Positions 42,031-51,084 of a stretch of 64,000 nucleotides of DNA are shown here, piece by piece. The stretch comes from Cryomorpha sp963748925 (GTDB lineage: Bacteria; Bacteroidota; Bacteroidia; Flavobacteriales_D; Cryomorphaceae). The stretch lies in the NCBI GenBank assembly GCA_963748925.1, contig CAVVKG010000007.1, forward strand, positions 248,001-312,000. The letters run 5' to 3'. The notes beneath the pieces were generated by a model that did not search any database, had not been told where the DNA came from, and saw only the letters and a program-made list of their open reading frames with translations. Both the position numbers and the translations under genes were made by a program. Position 1 is the stretch's first letter. Each line of letters opens with the position of its first letter.

Positions 42031-44217
42031 TTAATCTTTCATCCAAATTACCGGATTGACCGTGCTTGAGCTCTCAAACCGTAGTAAATAAACGCCCGTT
42101 GAAAAGTCGGATACATCTATATTTAATTGGCTGCTTGCATTTACAGCAAATGCATCAATCAATTTTCCGTCTATTCCGTAAACAGAAATGGTATTAATTA
42201 TGACCGACTCAGGCCAGGAGATTTGTAAATTATTGGAGGCCGGATTTGGAAAAAGCTTTGCATCAAAACTAATTTCTTCAAGACCTGTAGATTCGATTAA
42301 AGTCGTGGTTACTAAGTTCAGGTTTATCGCCGACTCATCATCAAGAAACAAACTCGCCGTATTATCAATAATATCGCCAGGCGCCATTGTGGTTTCGGGT
42401 TTAATGCTGTAGCGAATATATCCCCGGCTCAAAAATTCATCTAACTCAGCAGCAGGTAAATCAATATCGTTAAAAATAAACGAAATGAGATTGTCCTCCT
42501 GTTCAATAACCATTGAGTGCGAAACGCCTTCGATGGTGAAGGTGGAAAGGTCGAGTAATGGATCTATTTCATCTTGTACGACCAGGTTTTGCAAAGGCTC
42601 TGTTCCCGAATTCTGGAAATGAATCAGGTAATGTAGACGCTGATCCTGTGACATAAACCAGCTTGTAATGGTATCGTGACTTACGCTTTTAAAATTTAAA
42701 ATTACTTCATCTCTCACTTCACTTTCCAATACGAAAGTATTGTTTTCAAGCGGCTCATTTTGCTCGTTGGGTGCCAATTGAGAGATAGAAACCTGTGATT
42801 CCAATACTGTTCCCAAGGCCAATCCAGCATCTGCATTGCATGAAATGGTAAACAAAACTGGCTCATTTGGGCAAATATCTGACACCACCGAAATCTCTGC
42901 AGTAGTGGGATTAAGTATGGTTACATTATCCATATCAATTCCAGAAATGGAAAGCCCATCAGCCAAAGTGACCAAAAGGTCTGCTCCTGAAATACAGGAT
43001 GTTCCTATATTTTTGTATTCTACAATCAATTCAGCTGATGCACCTGCTATAACCGGCTCTGCCTGCCACATTGTAAGCTGAAGATCTTTAAAACCGGGCT
43101 CAGGAGCTACTCCAAAATTGACTCCCTGACTGAAACCGCCAAGAGGTAGATTCAGAGGCACACTTTGCGGAGAGACTGTGTAATAATCCGGCACGTTGAG
43201 TACCTCTATTACATTGTTTCCTTGCGAGAAGCAATAGTAAAACTCTCCATTCATATCCGAATAAAAATCTACACCGTTCTCAGTATCATACAAGTGTGCA
43301 AACGGAAAAACAGGCTCAGCTGCATCTTTCACGTTGTTGCTATTCAGATCGTAATAAGTTATACCGTTAACGCTTGCTGCGCAAGGGGCCGGACCAAAGT
43401 TTAGACACACTCCAAACAGAAAACCATAATCGTTCTGTGAATTATCTATTACACTGAGGGTCCAAATTCCTTCACTCGGCTCACCTTCAAAGGCAGAGAG
43501 TGAACCAACGGGATCAAAAATTCCATATTGATTATCAATACTTTGTGATTGTCCTAAATCTGAAAAATACATACTTAAGCCTGAGGTGTTTGCAAGATTA
43601 TTTGGATGATCTAAAAGAAAAACCTCAGTGCCTGCCGGACTGATGAGGCTTATTGACAAGTCGCCATTATATGTATGACCTATATCAACAAGAACACCGA
43701 TTTCGCTTATCGATTCCGGACCTTCGCCTGCCGGTACTTCAAATTCGTATTCCAGACCTGTAAATCCATCATCGGGAAGCATCATCATTGGCTCAGAAAA
43801 AAAACCTTCGCAAGTAATACCCGGATTATTAAGCATTGAATAGGGACTCATATAAAAAGAAGTTGCTTCGCTCCACTCATCATCACCACACTCAACACGC
43901 AATTCGGCTTTATAAAAATAGCGTGGGGCAGTAACGGTAAAATCAAGTATGACCGCCGGGTTTACAGAAATAGAATTTATTCCCTGCGCGGCGGTCCCTG
44001 TAAAAGTGGTATTTGCAGTGCCCGGAACTGGCCCCGAAGCGGTATAAAGCGCATAAACCTTCAATTCATAAACCTGAGCGGCATCAGGCACGTCAAAGAC
44101 TACTTCTACATTTGAAGGAGTTGAAAAATACCAGGAATCTACTACAGGGGCTGTACATTGAGCCAATACTATATTAGCGGCAATGAAAAATGATAACAAA
44201 AGAATAAAACGCTTCAT
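42031..44217 (-). CDS. Secreted surface protein with P domain, SdrD-B-like domain and T9SS sorting signal
   Basis: 728-residue extracellular protein. Order: signal peptide (MKRFILLLSFFIAANIVLA); fibronectin-like segment; a proprotein-convertase P-domain (IGHTYNGDLSISLISPAGTE, EGIWTLSVIDNSQNDYG, about residues 140-280); an SdrD B-like segment (ITYYDLNSNNVKDAAEPVFP) for a surface stalk; DUF11-like repeats (LHYLIHFQNSGTEPLQNLVV, DEIDPLLDLSTF); and a C-terminal type IX sorting domain (LFPNPASNNLQISWP through GVYLLRFES and VIWMKD). No enzyme domain is seen, so a binding or structural surface role is likely. Its 3' and 5' flanks carry copies of the same repeat element. Confidence 0.88.
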   Translation of the reverse strand: MKRFILLLSFFIAANIVLAQCTAPVVDSWYFSTPSNVEVVFDVPDAAQVYELKVYALYTASGPVPGTANTTFTGTAAQGINSISVNPAVILDFTVTAPRYFYKAELRVECGDDEWSEATSFYMSPYSMLNNPGITCEGFFSEPMMMLPDDGFTGLEYEFEVPAGEGPESISEIGVLVDIGHTYNGDLSISLISPAGTEVFLLDHPNNLANTSGLSMYFSDLGQSQSIDNQYGIFDPVGSLSAFEGEPSEGIWTLSVIDNSQNDYGFLFGVCLNFGPAPCAASVNGITYYDLNSNNVKDAAEPVFPFAHLYDTENGVDFYSDMNGEFYYCFSQGNNVIEVLNVPDYYTVSPQSVPLNLPLGGFSQGVNFGVAPEPGFKDLQLTMWQAEPVIAGASAELIVEYKNIGTSCISGADLLVTLADGLSISGIDMDNVTILNPTTAEISVVSDICPNEPVLFTISCNADAGLALGTVLESQVSISQLAPNEQNEPLENNTFVLESEVRDEVILNFKSVSHDTITSWFMSQDQRLHYLIHFQNSGTEPLQNLVVQDEIDPLLDLSTFTIEGVSHSMVIEQEDNLISFIFNDIDLPAAELDEFLSRGYIRYSIKPETTMAPGDIIDNTASLFLDDESAINLNLVTTTLIESTGLEEISFDAKLFPNPASNNLQISWPESVIINTISVYGIDGKLIDAFAVNASSQLNIDVSDFSTGVYLLRFESSSTVNPVIWMKD

Positions 44218-44249
44218 TACTTGAATTTTGAATCCACATAAATATACTA

Positions 44250-44257
44250 CAAAAGTA
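44250..44257 (-). promoter_or_regulatory. -7 promoter element for the T9SS surface protein gene
   Basis: Minus strand TACTTTTG, 32 nt before the ATG. No TTG at -33 spacing. Confidence 0.4.
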
Positions 44258-44351
44258 CTGGGTTTGGAGGTAATTTAAAACAGAAGCAATAATTCGTCAA
44301 CCCAATGCCCTTTCTTCGGCTATTACGGTGATACCAATTAAGAGTTGCCTC

Positions 44352-44442
44352 AAAAAAATAAAGCGCTCCGTAGAGCGCTCTAAAACCTGCAAAGGAAAAA
44401 TTTGAAACCACCTAGTAGACGAGACGCTTTCTGAGGGTTGCC
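44352..44442 (-). repeat. Hairpin-terminated repeat element, copy R
   Basis: Same blocks as copy L: GGCAACC, CGTCT, ACTA, TGGTTTCAAATTTTTCC, TTTGCAGGTTTTA, then stem AGCGCTC / GAGCGCT with a UACG loop and ATTTTTTT on the minus strand, a good terminator for the response-regulator gene. The stem covaries with copy L (U-A replaced by C-G) and both loops are UNCG with a C-G closing pair. Confidence 0.7.
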
Positions 44443-44534
44443 TCTAAACTCAATAAGAATAAAGATGTATTTTGAAAAAAGGTTATCTCAAATCTATTTG
44501 ACTGCCTTCAAAAACCATGCAACGACCTCAAAAT

Positions 44535-45254
44535 CTATTCATTAAGAAACTTATAACCTACTCCACGAATAGATTGAAAAAAAACAGGTTCCTTCGAATT
44601 TTTCTCAAAATATTTCCGGAAGGCGAGTATATAATTGTCAATTGTTCGCGTAGATGGATACACGTCATACCCCCACACCGTTTCAAGAATTTCTTCACGT
44701 GAAACTACCTCACCCGCACGATCGATTAAAAATTTAAGTAATTGAATTTCTCTTTTTGACAGTGTTTCCTTATTCCCTGCCCGGGTGGTTATTTCAAATG
44801 TATTGAAGTTAATTTCATTATTACCGAAGCGATATGTATCAAATTCTTTGACTTCGGGAGTGGGTTTTTTATGCAGCCTTATCAAGTTCGACACTCTTAT
44901 AAGCAGCTCTTCGAGATTGAATGGTTTGGTGAGGTAATCATCACCACCTATTTTCAGGCCTTCTACCCTGTCGGCACCGGTAGACTTGGCACTCAGAAAT
45001 AAAATCGGAACCTTATTATTATCCAGTCTAAGCGTTTTGCAAACGGTGAAACCATCAATTTTGGGCAGCATAATATCAAGTATACACAAGTCGTATCGAC
45101 CTTGCCGCGCAAAGTCGATAGCCTCCTTCCCATCGCGGGCTACAGTAACATCGTAACCCTCAAACTGAAGATTCATGACAATTACTTCTACCAAACTCTC
45201 CTCGTCTTCCACGAGCAAAATTCTCGGCTTTTTCTCTTGTGCTTCTTCCTGCAT
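44535..45254 (-). CDS. OmpR/PhoB-family response regulator
   Basis: Two-domain transcription regulator, 239 residues. The receiver domain has the acidic pair (LLVEDEESLVEVI), the phospho-acceptor Asp in YDLCILDIMLPKIDGFTV, and the conserved Lys in DDYLTKPFNLEELL. A winged-helix DNA-binding domain follows (LSKREIQLLKFLIDRAGEVV, SREEILETVWGYDVYPSTRT and IRGVGYKF). No histidine kinase is adjacent; the kinase must lie elsewhere. Targets unknown. Confidence 0.93.
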   Translation of the reverse strand: MQEEAQEKKPRILLVEDEESLVEVIVMNLQFEGYDVTVARDGKEAIDFARQGRYDLCILDIMLPKIDGFTVCKTLRLDNNKVPILFLSAKSTGADRVEGLKIGGDDYLTKPFNLEELLIRVSNLIRLHKKPTPEVKEFDTYRFGNNEINFNTFEITTRAGNKETLSKREIQLLKFLIDRAGEVVSREEILETVWGYDVYPSTRTIDNYILAFRKYFEKNSKEPVFFQSIRGVGYKFLNE

Positions 45255-45298
45255 ACCTTTTCAATTCCGAGATAAACGAATAATGTAATCTTACTCCT

Positions 45299-45306
45299 TA
45301 TCTTTG
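45299..45306 (+). promoter_or_regulatory. -7 promoter element for the menaquinone gene cluster
   Basis: TATCTTTG matches the -7 consensus, 15 nt before the TTG start I prefer at 45322. No clear -33. Confidence 0.45.
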
Positions 45307-45321
45307 CGTAAAATTAAGAAC

Positions 45322-45738
45322 TTGAACAAAACAGCGCTCATTGAAAGAGCAAATAGATTGAGCCAAAACACTTTAATGGAAACATTAAAGATTAAATATA
45401 CTGACATTGGCGAAGATTATGTAGTCGCCGAAATGCCCGTTACTTCAGCAGTTCATCAACCTATGGGTCTCCTTCACGGCGGCGCGAACATGGCCCTGGC
45501 TGAGTCGGTGGGTAGCCTTGGAAGTTTTGTGTTACTCAACGACCCGAATATTGGAGTGGTAGGATTGGAAATAAACGGCAATCACATTAAAAGCACTAAA
45601 TCAGGCAAGGTTATCGCCCGTGGCGACCTTATTCACAAAGGCCGGAGCACCCATGTATGGGAGATCAAAATTAAAAATGAAGAAAATGAAATGCTCTCCA
45701 TCTGCCGAATGACCAATATGATTATCCGCAAGTCTTGA
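45322..45738 (+). CDS. PaaI/hotdog-fold thioesterase (probable DHNA-CoA hydrolase)
   Basis: Hotdog-fold acyl-CoA thioesterase of about 138 residues. VHQPMGLLHGGANMALAESV carries the HGG and acidic residues of the active site; GLEINGNHIKSTKSGKVIAR and HVWEIKIKNEENEMLSICR complete the fold. As it opens the menaquinone cluster, it is probably the 1,4-dihydroxy-2-naphthoyl-CoA thioesterase (MenI role), which no other gene in the cluster supplies. TTG at 45322 puts the start just after the -7 element; the frame is open to a TTG at 45304 within it. Confidence 0.85.
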   Translation: MNKTALIERANRLSQNTLMETLKIKYTDIGEDYVVAEMPVTSAVHQPMGLLHGGANMALAESVGSLGSFVLLNDPNIGVVGLEINGNHIKSTKSGKVIARGDLIHKGRSTHVWEIKIKNEENEMLSICRMTNMIIRKS

Positions 45739-46778
45739 CCGAAAAAGATCATAGCATGTTACAAATAGCTGCTGCGAAACTGCGTGCTAAAGAGCCGTTT
45801 GTTGTGGCTCGGTTTCCCGGCCAAAAAGATTTGAATTTTTATCTAAATCCATCTTCAAAGGCAGAATCGAGAAGCGATTCATTTCTTGTAAAAGGTTGGA
45901 ATAAGTCTGATACCACTTATTATTACGCTTCTGCGAATGCTATCGAAATCACCACGAACCAAAGCGATAAGTCTGAACCCACCCAGGAAATCCCCGCAGA
46001 AACCTCTTTCGAAAGGTACACGAATCATTACAATGTATTTCAGCAGGCTTTCGCGAATAAAGGGATTAAAAAAGCGATTCTTTCTCGCTTAAAAGTAATA
46101 GACATCCCTGCAGATTATGACTTAATATCTTACTTTGAGAGACTTGAATCAGCCCATCCAAATGCATTGGTATACATACTTCTGCATCCTACTGAAGGCC
46201 TCTGGATTGGAGCCACACCTGAAATTCTCATCTCCCGAAAGGACACCCAATACTGCACGGTTAGTTTGGCGGGAACCCAACCAATTAGTGAAGACCAATA
46301 TAAATGGGGTGAGAAAGAAAAGGAAGAGCAGGAATTTGTTTCTGCTCACATTCGCCAAAGCTTAATCGATAATGGAATTGAATCCTTTTCAGAATCTGAG
46401 CCAACTACTGCTGAAGCTGGCAGTGTAGCACATTTAAAATCGATTTTTAAATTCGAACGAAACGAAGAAGATTTCGATTTTTTGAATTTTGCACGGCAAC
46501 TTCATCCCACTCCGGCAATATCTGGCACACCTGTTGACGATGCGATTAACCTTATAAATAATACTGAAGATCACAACCGTCAATTGTACACAGGTTATCT
46601 TGGCAGAATCTCTACACAATCGGTAGATTTGTTTGTTAATCTGAGATGTATGCAGGTTTTTCCAACTAAAATGGTTTTGTATTTGGGAGGCGGCATTACG
46701 AAAGGATCTCAATTAAAAGCCGAATGGAACGAAACTGAGCAGAAGGCAAAAACACTCATGAAACAAATAAATGGCTAA
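45735..46778 (+). CDS. menF: Isochorismate synthase
   Basis: First committed step of menaquinone synthesis: chorismate to isochorismate. The chorismate-binding domain shows KKAILSRLKVIDI, LVYILLHPTEGLWIGATPEI, SLAGTQPISEDQYKWGEKEK with the acidic metal ligands, LHPTPAISGTPVDDAI and RQLYTGYLG. 347 residues, shorter than E. coli MenF and typical for Bacteroidota. The likely TTG start overlaps the thioesterase stop; ATG at 45756 is an alternative. Its 3' end overlaps menD by 8 nt. Confidence 0.92.
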   Translation: MTEKDHSMLQIAAAKLRAKEPFVVARFPGQKDLNFYLNPSSKAESRSDSFLVKGWNKSDTTYYYASANAIEITTNQSDKSEPTQEIPAETSFERYTNHYNVFQQAFANKGIKKAILSRLKVIDIPADYDLISYFERLESAHPNALVYILLHPTEGLWIGATPEILISRKDTQYCTVSLAGTQPISEDQYKWGEKEKEEQEFVSAHIRQSLIDNGIESFSESEPTTAEAGSVAHLKSIFKFERNEEDFDFLNFARQLHPTPAISGTPVDDAINLINNTEDHNRQLYTGYLGRISTQSVDLFVNLRCMQVFPTKMVLYLGGGITKGSQLKAEWNETEQKAKTLMKQING

Positions 46779-48504
46779 TTCACAGATAGAAATAAGCAAT
46801 AAAAAGGGAATTTTCACCCTGATCGCCGCCTGCCGCCATTTTGGTGTGCAAGATGTAATTATTTCTCCCGGTTCACGCAATGCGCCGCTCACCATTTCAT
46901 TCAGCCGCTGCGGTTTATTCAAGTGTCATAGCATTCCCGATGAACGCTCAGCGGCATTTTACGCAATGGGAATTTCGTTGGCTACCGATAAACCTGTGGC
47001 TGTAATCTGCACAAGTGGTTCGGCCGCAGCCAATTTATCGCCTGCATTGGCGGAAGCTTTTTATCAACAAATACCGCTGGTTGCAATTACTGCCGACCGG
47101 CCTTTGGCTTGGATAGATCAGGGAAATGGGCAGACGATTCGCCAGGAAAAGCTGTTTCAAAACTTTACAGTAAATGGCTTTTCGATGCACAGCGAACCTG
47201 TATCGCGTGACGAGATGTGGTTTAACCGACGAAAATTAAGCGAGGTTTTTGCTGATTCTTTATGGCGAAAAAAAGGACCTATCCATATAAATGTTCCATT
47301 AAGCGAGCCACTTTACGGAATGGAAACGTACGACTTGGACCAAGTGACACCAGAGTTTTACTCCATTGAAAAAATAAATAAATCACCTGAAAAAGAGCAA
47401 ATTAAATCATTTTCAAAACAGTTTTCGGAAACGAAAAAAGTAATGATTCTGGCGGGACAAATGCCTCCAAATGAAACATTGCACAATATACTAGAGAAAT
47501 ACTCACACCTGGAAAACGTGGTTATTCTAACCGAAACCACGAGTAATATTAACCTGCATAAGGCAATTGACACCATTGACCGGCTTATTATGCCAATTGC
47601 CAAGACAGATGCAGTCAAAGATTTAATGCCTGACCTGCTGATTACGATTGGCGGGAATATCATTTCTAAAAAAGTGAAGGCATTGCTGCGAGATTACCAA
47701 CCCGAAAAACACTGGCATATCAGCGAGTTCGACTCCGGCCTGGATACTTTCCAGAGTTTGACAAATGAGATAGTTTGTGACCCTGTCATTTTTCTCTCCG
47801 ATTTGCTGAAGGTTGAAATACCGGTAAAAAAATCAGAATACAACGAAAACTGGCAAAGTTTAAAAAGCTTATCTCAAGCAGGCCACGACGCGTATATTTC
47901 AAAATTGGAATACGCTGATTTTTATGCGTTCAGAGAAATTTTAAGCCAGATAAAGGCACCGGCCTGCATTCACATGGCCAACAGTTCGCCGGTAAGATAC
48001 ATACAGCTTTTTGGACACCGTAAAGATTTAAAATACTACGGAAACCGGGGAACGAGCGGAATTGACGGATGCACGAGTACGGCCGCAGGAATTGCAAAAG
48101 CTAGTCCTGAAGAAACTCATTATCTCATTACTGGCGATACTGCTTTTCAATACGATATAAACGGCTTGTGGAATCGCGAATTTCCGCAAAATCTAAAAAT
48201 CATTCTGATCAACAACGGCGGTGGTGGGATTTTTAGAATTATAGAAGGACCTGACCGCGTTGATGAACTTGAAGATTTTTTCGAGGCATATCACCCGGTA
48301 GATTTCGAGATGACCGCAAAGGCGCATGGACTTGATTATTTCAATGCACATGATAAAACCAGCTTAAGCCAGGCGCTCCCTGATTTTTTTAACCATAAGG
48401 GTGCAGCGCTCATCGAGATTAAAACTGCAGCAGACCAAAATGCGAAGTGGTTGAAAAACTATTTTAAGGAAATTGGAAAGAGTGTGGTGAGCAGTGGGTA
48501 TTGA
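46771..48504 (+). CDS. menD: 2-succinyl-5-enolpyruvyl-6-hydroxy-3-cyclohexene-1-carboxylate synthase
   Basis: Thiamine-diphosphate enzyme that adds the succinyl semialdehyde unit of 2-oxoglutarate to isochorismate. Characteristic: VIISPGSRNAPLTISF, the Glu that activates ThDP in SIPDERSAAFYAMG, GSAAANLSPALAEAFYQQIP, and the ThDP/Mg motif TGDTAFQYDINGLWNREFPQ ending NNGGGGIFR. 577 residues, normal. Next in the cluster would usually be menB; here a gene on the other strand intervenes. Confidence 0.95.
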   Translation: MANSQIEISNKKGIFTLIAACRHFGVQDVIISPGSRNAPLTISFSRCGLFKCHSIPDERSAAFYAMGISLATDKPVAVICTSGSAAANLSPALAEAFYQQIPLVAITADRPLAWIDQGNGQTIRQEKLFQNFTVNGFSMHSEPVSRDEMWFNRRKLSEVFADSLWRKKGPIHINVPLSEPLYGMETYDLDQVTPEFYSIEKINKSPEKEQIKSFSKQFSETKKVMILAGQMPPNETLHNILEKYSHLENVVILTETTSNINLHKAIDTIDRLIMPIAKTDAVKDLMPDLLITIGGNIISKKVKALLRDYQPEKHWHISEFDSGLDTFQSLTNEIVCDPVIFLSDLLKVEIPVKKSEYNENWQSLKSLSQAGHDAYISKLEYADFYAFREILSQIKAPACIHMANSSPVRYIQLFGHRKDLKYYGNRGTSGIDGCTSTAAGIAKASPEETHYLITGDTAFQYDINGLWNREFPQNLKIILINNGGGGIFRIIEGPDRVDELEDFFEAYHPVDFEMTAKAHGLDYFNAHDKTSLSQALPDFFNHKGAALIEIKTAADQNAKWLKNYFKEIGKSVVSSGY

Positions 48505-48580
48505 GAAGATAATTTTAAGGTCTTTTGAAATTCGCATTTACATTAATCCCCAATCTTGTTCAGCACTAGCCTGATTAAAA

Positions 48581-48961
48581 CTACTTCTGCTTCTCAATCC
48601 ATTCCAGTGCTTCAAAAATTGTATTGAAAACTTTGGTGGGTTTGGCCGGCTTATATCGTCTCAAATAAAACTTTGAAATTAGCTTATGAGCAAAGGTGCT
48701 TATCAAGATCGCATCCGCAGTAGAATGCCTGTTTTCACCATTTGTTAAATACTCTTGCACATCTGTAGAAACGGTAGAACCGTAACCCAGCTCTATCAGA
48801 AAAGGGAGCTGAACACCATCGTGTTTATTAATAATAAAAGTGTTTATGAGCGTTATGTCTTCAGCCATAAACTCCTCACCCTCGTTCAATCGCAGGTAAT
48901 AAAAGCCACGTTCGTCGTGGTGAAATTCAAATCTCGACTCTTTTAATTTAAGACCATTCAT
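48581..48961 (-). CDS. STAS/SpoIIAA-like small protein, function unknown
   Basis: A 126-residue protein resembling the small STAS/SEC14-like proteins frequent in Bacteroidota (DUF7793-type): beta-alpha pattern with GFYYLRLNEGEEFMAEDITL, VQLPFLIELGYGSTVSTDVQ, and the typical ending TADAILISTFAHKLISKFYL and VFNTIFEALEWIEKQK. ATG at 48961 is preferred; TTG at 48970 would add three residues. It is transcribed against the men genes and splits the menD-menA order. Role unknown, and the family placement rests on pattern memory only. Confidence 0.65.
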   Translation of the reverse strand: MNGLKLKESRFEFHHDERGFYYLRLNEGEEFMAEDITLINTFIINKHDGVQLPFLIELGYGSTVSTDVQEYLTNGENRHSTADAILISTFAHKLISKFYLRRYKPAKPTKVFNTIFEALEWIEKQK

Positions 48962-49129
48962 TACTCTCAAAAATAACCTGTAAAATGTTTATCGATCGCG
49001 GAAACTTGAAGCTTTACGCACAATTCCTTTTTCATATTTGTTAAATTGTGTAGTTCAGTCAATATTCGCGAGCAAAGAAGCGGTTTACAACAAGGTAAAT
49101 CCACGGATTCTTACGACCTTTGCCGGATA

Positions 49130-50032
49130 ATGGCAACGGTCGAATCATGGTTTAAAGCCTTTAGGCTGCGTACACTTCCACTATCATTTTCTAGCGTGAT
49201 ATTGGGGAGTATGCTTGCCCTGCACAAGGATGCGTTTCAGATCACTATATTAATTGGAGCGCTTACCACCACTCTCTTTCTTCAAGTTTTGAGCAACCTC
49301 GCAAATGATTATGGCGACTTCAAAAACGGAATTGATAATGATAAAAGAATGGGTCCTTTAAGAAGCGTGCAGAGTGGTGAAATTACATCTGGCCAGATGC
49401 TTACAGGGATCATAATATGTGCAATTCTCTCATTTATTTCAGGATTGTGGCTGTTATTTGAAGTCTCAAAAACTACCGATTTGACTGTCGTAATTAGCTT
49501 TCTTGTCATTGGCTTACTCGCCATAGGAGCTGCTATTAAATACACCATCGGGAAAAACCCCTATGGCTACAGAGGGCTAGGCGATATTGCTGTTTTTTTC
49601 TTTTTTGGAATTGCAGGCGTTGCAGGAACATATTTTTTGCACACCAATGAAATCAACTGGTTGCAATTACTTCCTGCCGTATCCATTGGGTTCTTAGCCA
49701 CCGGGGTTCTAAACTTAAACAACCTTCGAGATATTGAAAATGATCGCGATTCCGGAAAACGATCTCTAGTAGTTTTAATGGGCCTTGAGAAAGCAAAAAT
49801 ATATCATGCTTTTCTAATAATTGGTGCAATCGCAGTAATAACCCTTTATACCTTTCTAGATTTTCACTCAAGTTATCAATTCCTGTTTCTGGTGGCAGTA
49901 CCGATGCTTTTGCAAAATATAATTGTTGTTTTTAGAAGCAGCCAACCTTCACAGTTTGATCCGGAATTGAAGAAACTGGCAATTGCAACATTGATTTTTG
50001 CAGTAACTACCGGATTAGGATTGAACTACTGA
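49130..50032 (+). CDS. menA: 1,4-dihydroxy-2-naphthoate polyprenyltransferase
   Basis: Integral membrane UbiA-family prenyltransferase that attaches the isoprenoid chain to DHNA. The first Asp-rich motif is NLANDYGDFKNGIDNDKRMG and the second is NLNNLRDIENDRDSGKRSL, with about eight membrane helices and the opening FKAFRLRTLPLSFSSVILGS. ATG at 49130 fits the start of the conserved region; the frame is open to 49046. The stop overlaps the menC start (TGATG). Confidence 0.94.
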   Translation: MATVESWFKAFRLRTLPLSFSSVILGSMLALHKDAFQITILIGALTTTLFLQVLSNLANDYGDFKNGIDNDKRMGPLRSVQSGEITSGQMLTGIIICAILSFISGLWLLFEVSKTTDLTVVISFLVIGLLAIGAAIKYTIGKNPYGYRGLGDIAVFFFFGIAGVAGTYFLHTNEINWLQLLPAVSIGFLATGVLNLNNLRDIENDRDSGKRSLVVLMGLEKAKIYHAFLIIGAIAVITLYTFLDFHSSYQFLFLVAVPMLLQNIIVVFRSSQPSQFDPELKKLAIATLIFAVTTGLGLNY

Positions 50033-51084
50033 TGATCAAAGCTTACTGGAAAAAGCATCTCTTAGAATTTAGCCAGCCTCGGGGCACTTCACGGGGCATA
50101 ATAGATACCAAGCCGAGCTACTTCTTAATAATCGAAGACGAGGCTTCCGCCAATATGTTTATCGGAGAATGTGGGCTCCTGCCGAGTTTATCGATTGATG
50201 ATGTAAGTGGTTATGAAAATATGCTCGATGAAGTTGTGGCCCATTTGAAGGGCGATGTTCCTCTTCCAAATCTTAAAGACTGGCCATCAATACAATGCGG
50301 ACTGGAAATACTCAACCTTCACAAGAACGGAGGGTCATTCCAAAAGCTTTTTGAAAGCCCATTTTCTTCCGGCGATGAAGGAATTGAGATCAATGGATTA
50401 GTTTGGATGGATAAGGCCGAAAAAATGTTCGAGGAACTCAGTTCAAAACTGAAGACGGGCTACACATGCGTGAAACTAAAAATTGGCGCCATTAATTTTA
50501 CCGATGAGCTAAACCTGTTAAGGTACATTCGTAAACATTACGGTGCTGATGAGGTGGTTATTCGCGTCGATGCAAACGGAGGCTTCACTCCTGATGGTGC
50601 TCTTGAAAAGCTTGAGCAACTGGCAGCTTTGGATATTCACTCGATTGAGCAACCTATTAAGCAAGGTCAATGGCAGGAAATGGCGGCCCTTTGTGAAAAG
50701 ACTCCCATTCCCATCGCCCTTGACGAAGAATTGATTGGCTTAGCCACATCTGCCGAAAGGCAAAAAATGATTGAAACGATAAAACCACAAGCTATAATTC
50801 TGAAGCCCAGCCTTATCGGCGGATTTAAAATTAGCGACGAGTGGATCGCTCTGGCTGACAAAAACGGTGCCTTTTGGTGGGGAACATCTGCGCTGGAATC
50901 CAACATAGGCTTAAATGCCATTGCACAATATACTGCATCAAAAAAACCAACTATTGCTCAGGGTCTTGGCACCGGAATGCTTTATACGAATAATATAGCG
51001 AGCCCCCTTGAGATAAGAAAAAACCGACTTTTTTACAATCCTGAACTCGACTGGCAAATACCTTTTAGAAATGAATCCATTTGA
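50032..51084 (+). CDS. menC: o-Succinylbenzoate synthase
   Basis: Enolase-superfamily enzyme that dehydrates SHCHC to o-succinylbenzoate. Seen: the KxK catalytic Lys in CVKLKIGAIN, Mg ligands in RVDANGGFTP, SIEQPIKQ, and ALDEELIG, and the second Lys in ILKPSLIGGFK. 350 residues, typical for Bacteroidota. Overlaps menE by 14 nt. Confidence 0.94.
   Translation: MIKAYWKKHLLEFSQPRGTSRGIIDTKPSYFLIIEDEASANMFIGECGLLPSLSIDDVSGYENMLDEVVAHLKGDVPLPNLKDWPSIQCGLEILNLHKNGGSFQKLFESPFSSGDEGIEINGLVWMDKAEKMFEELSSKLKTGYTCVKLKIGAINFTDELNLLRYIRKHYGADEVVIRVDANGGFTPDGALEKLEQLAALDIHSIEQPIKQGQWQEMAALCEKTPIPIALDEELIGLATSAERQKMIETIKPQAIILKPSLIGGFKISDEWIALADKNGAFWWGTSALESNIGLNAIAQYTASKKPTIAQGLGTGMLYTNNIASPLEIRKNRLFYNPELDWQIPFRNESI

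Larger units (their letters stand above)
44218..44534. other. Intergenic region between the T9SS gene and the response regulator gene
   Basis: 317 bases without a gene. It contains the -7 element at 44250-44257, a CGGTGATACCAAT word (44326-44338) also present at 60178-60190, and repeat element copy R (44352-44442). The remainder shows nothing I can name. Confidence 0.6.
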
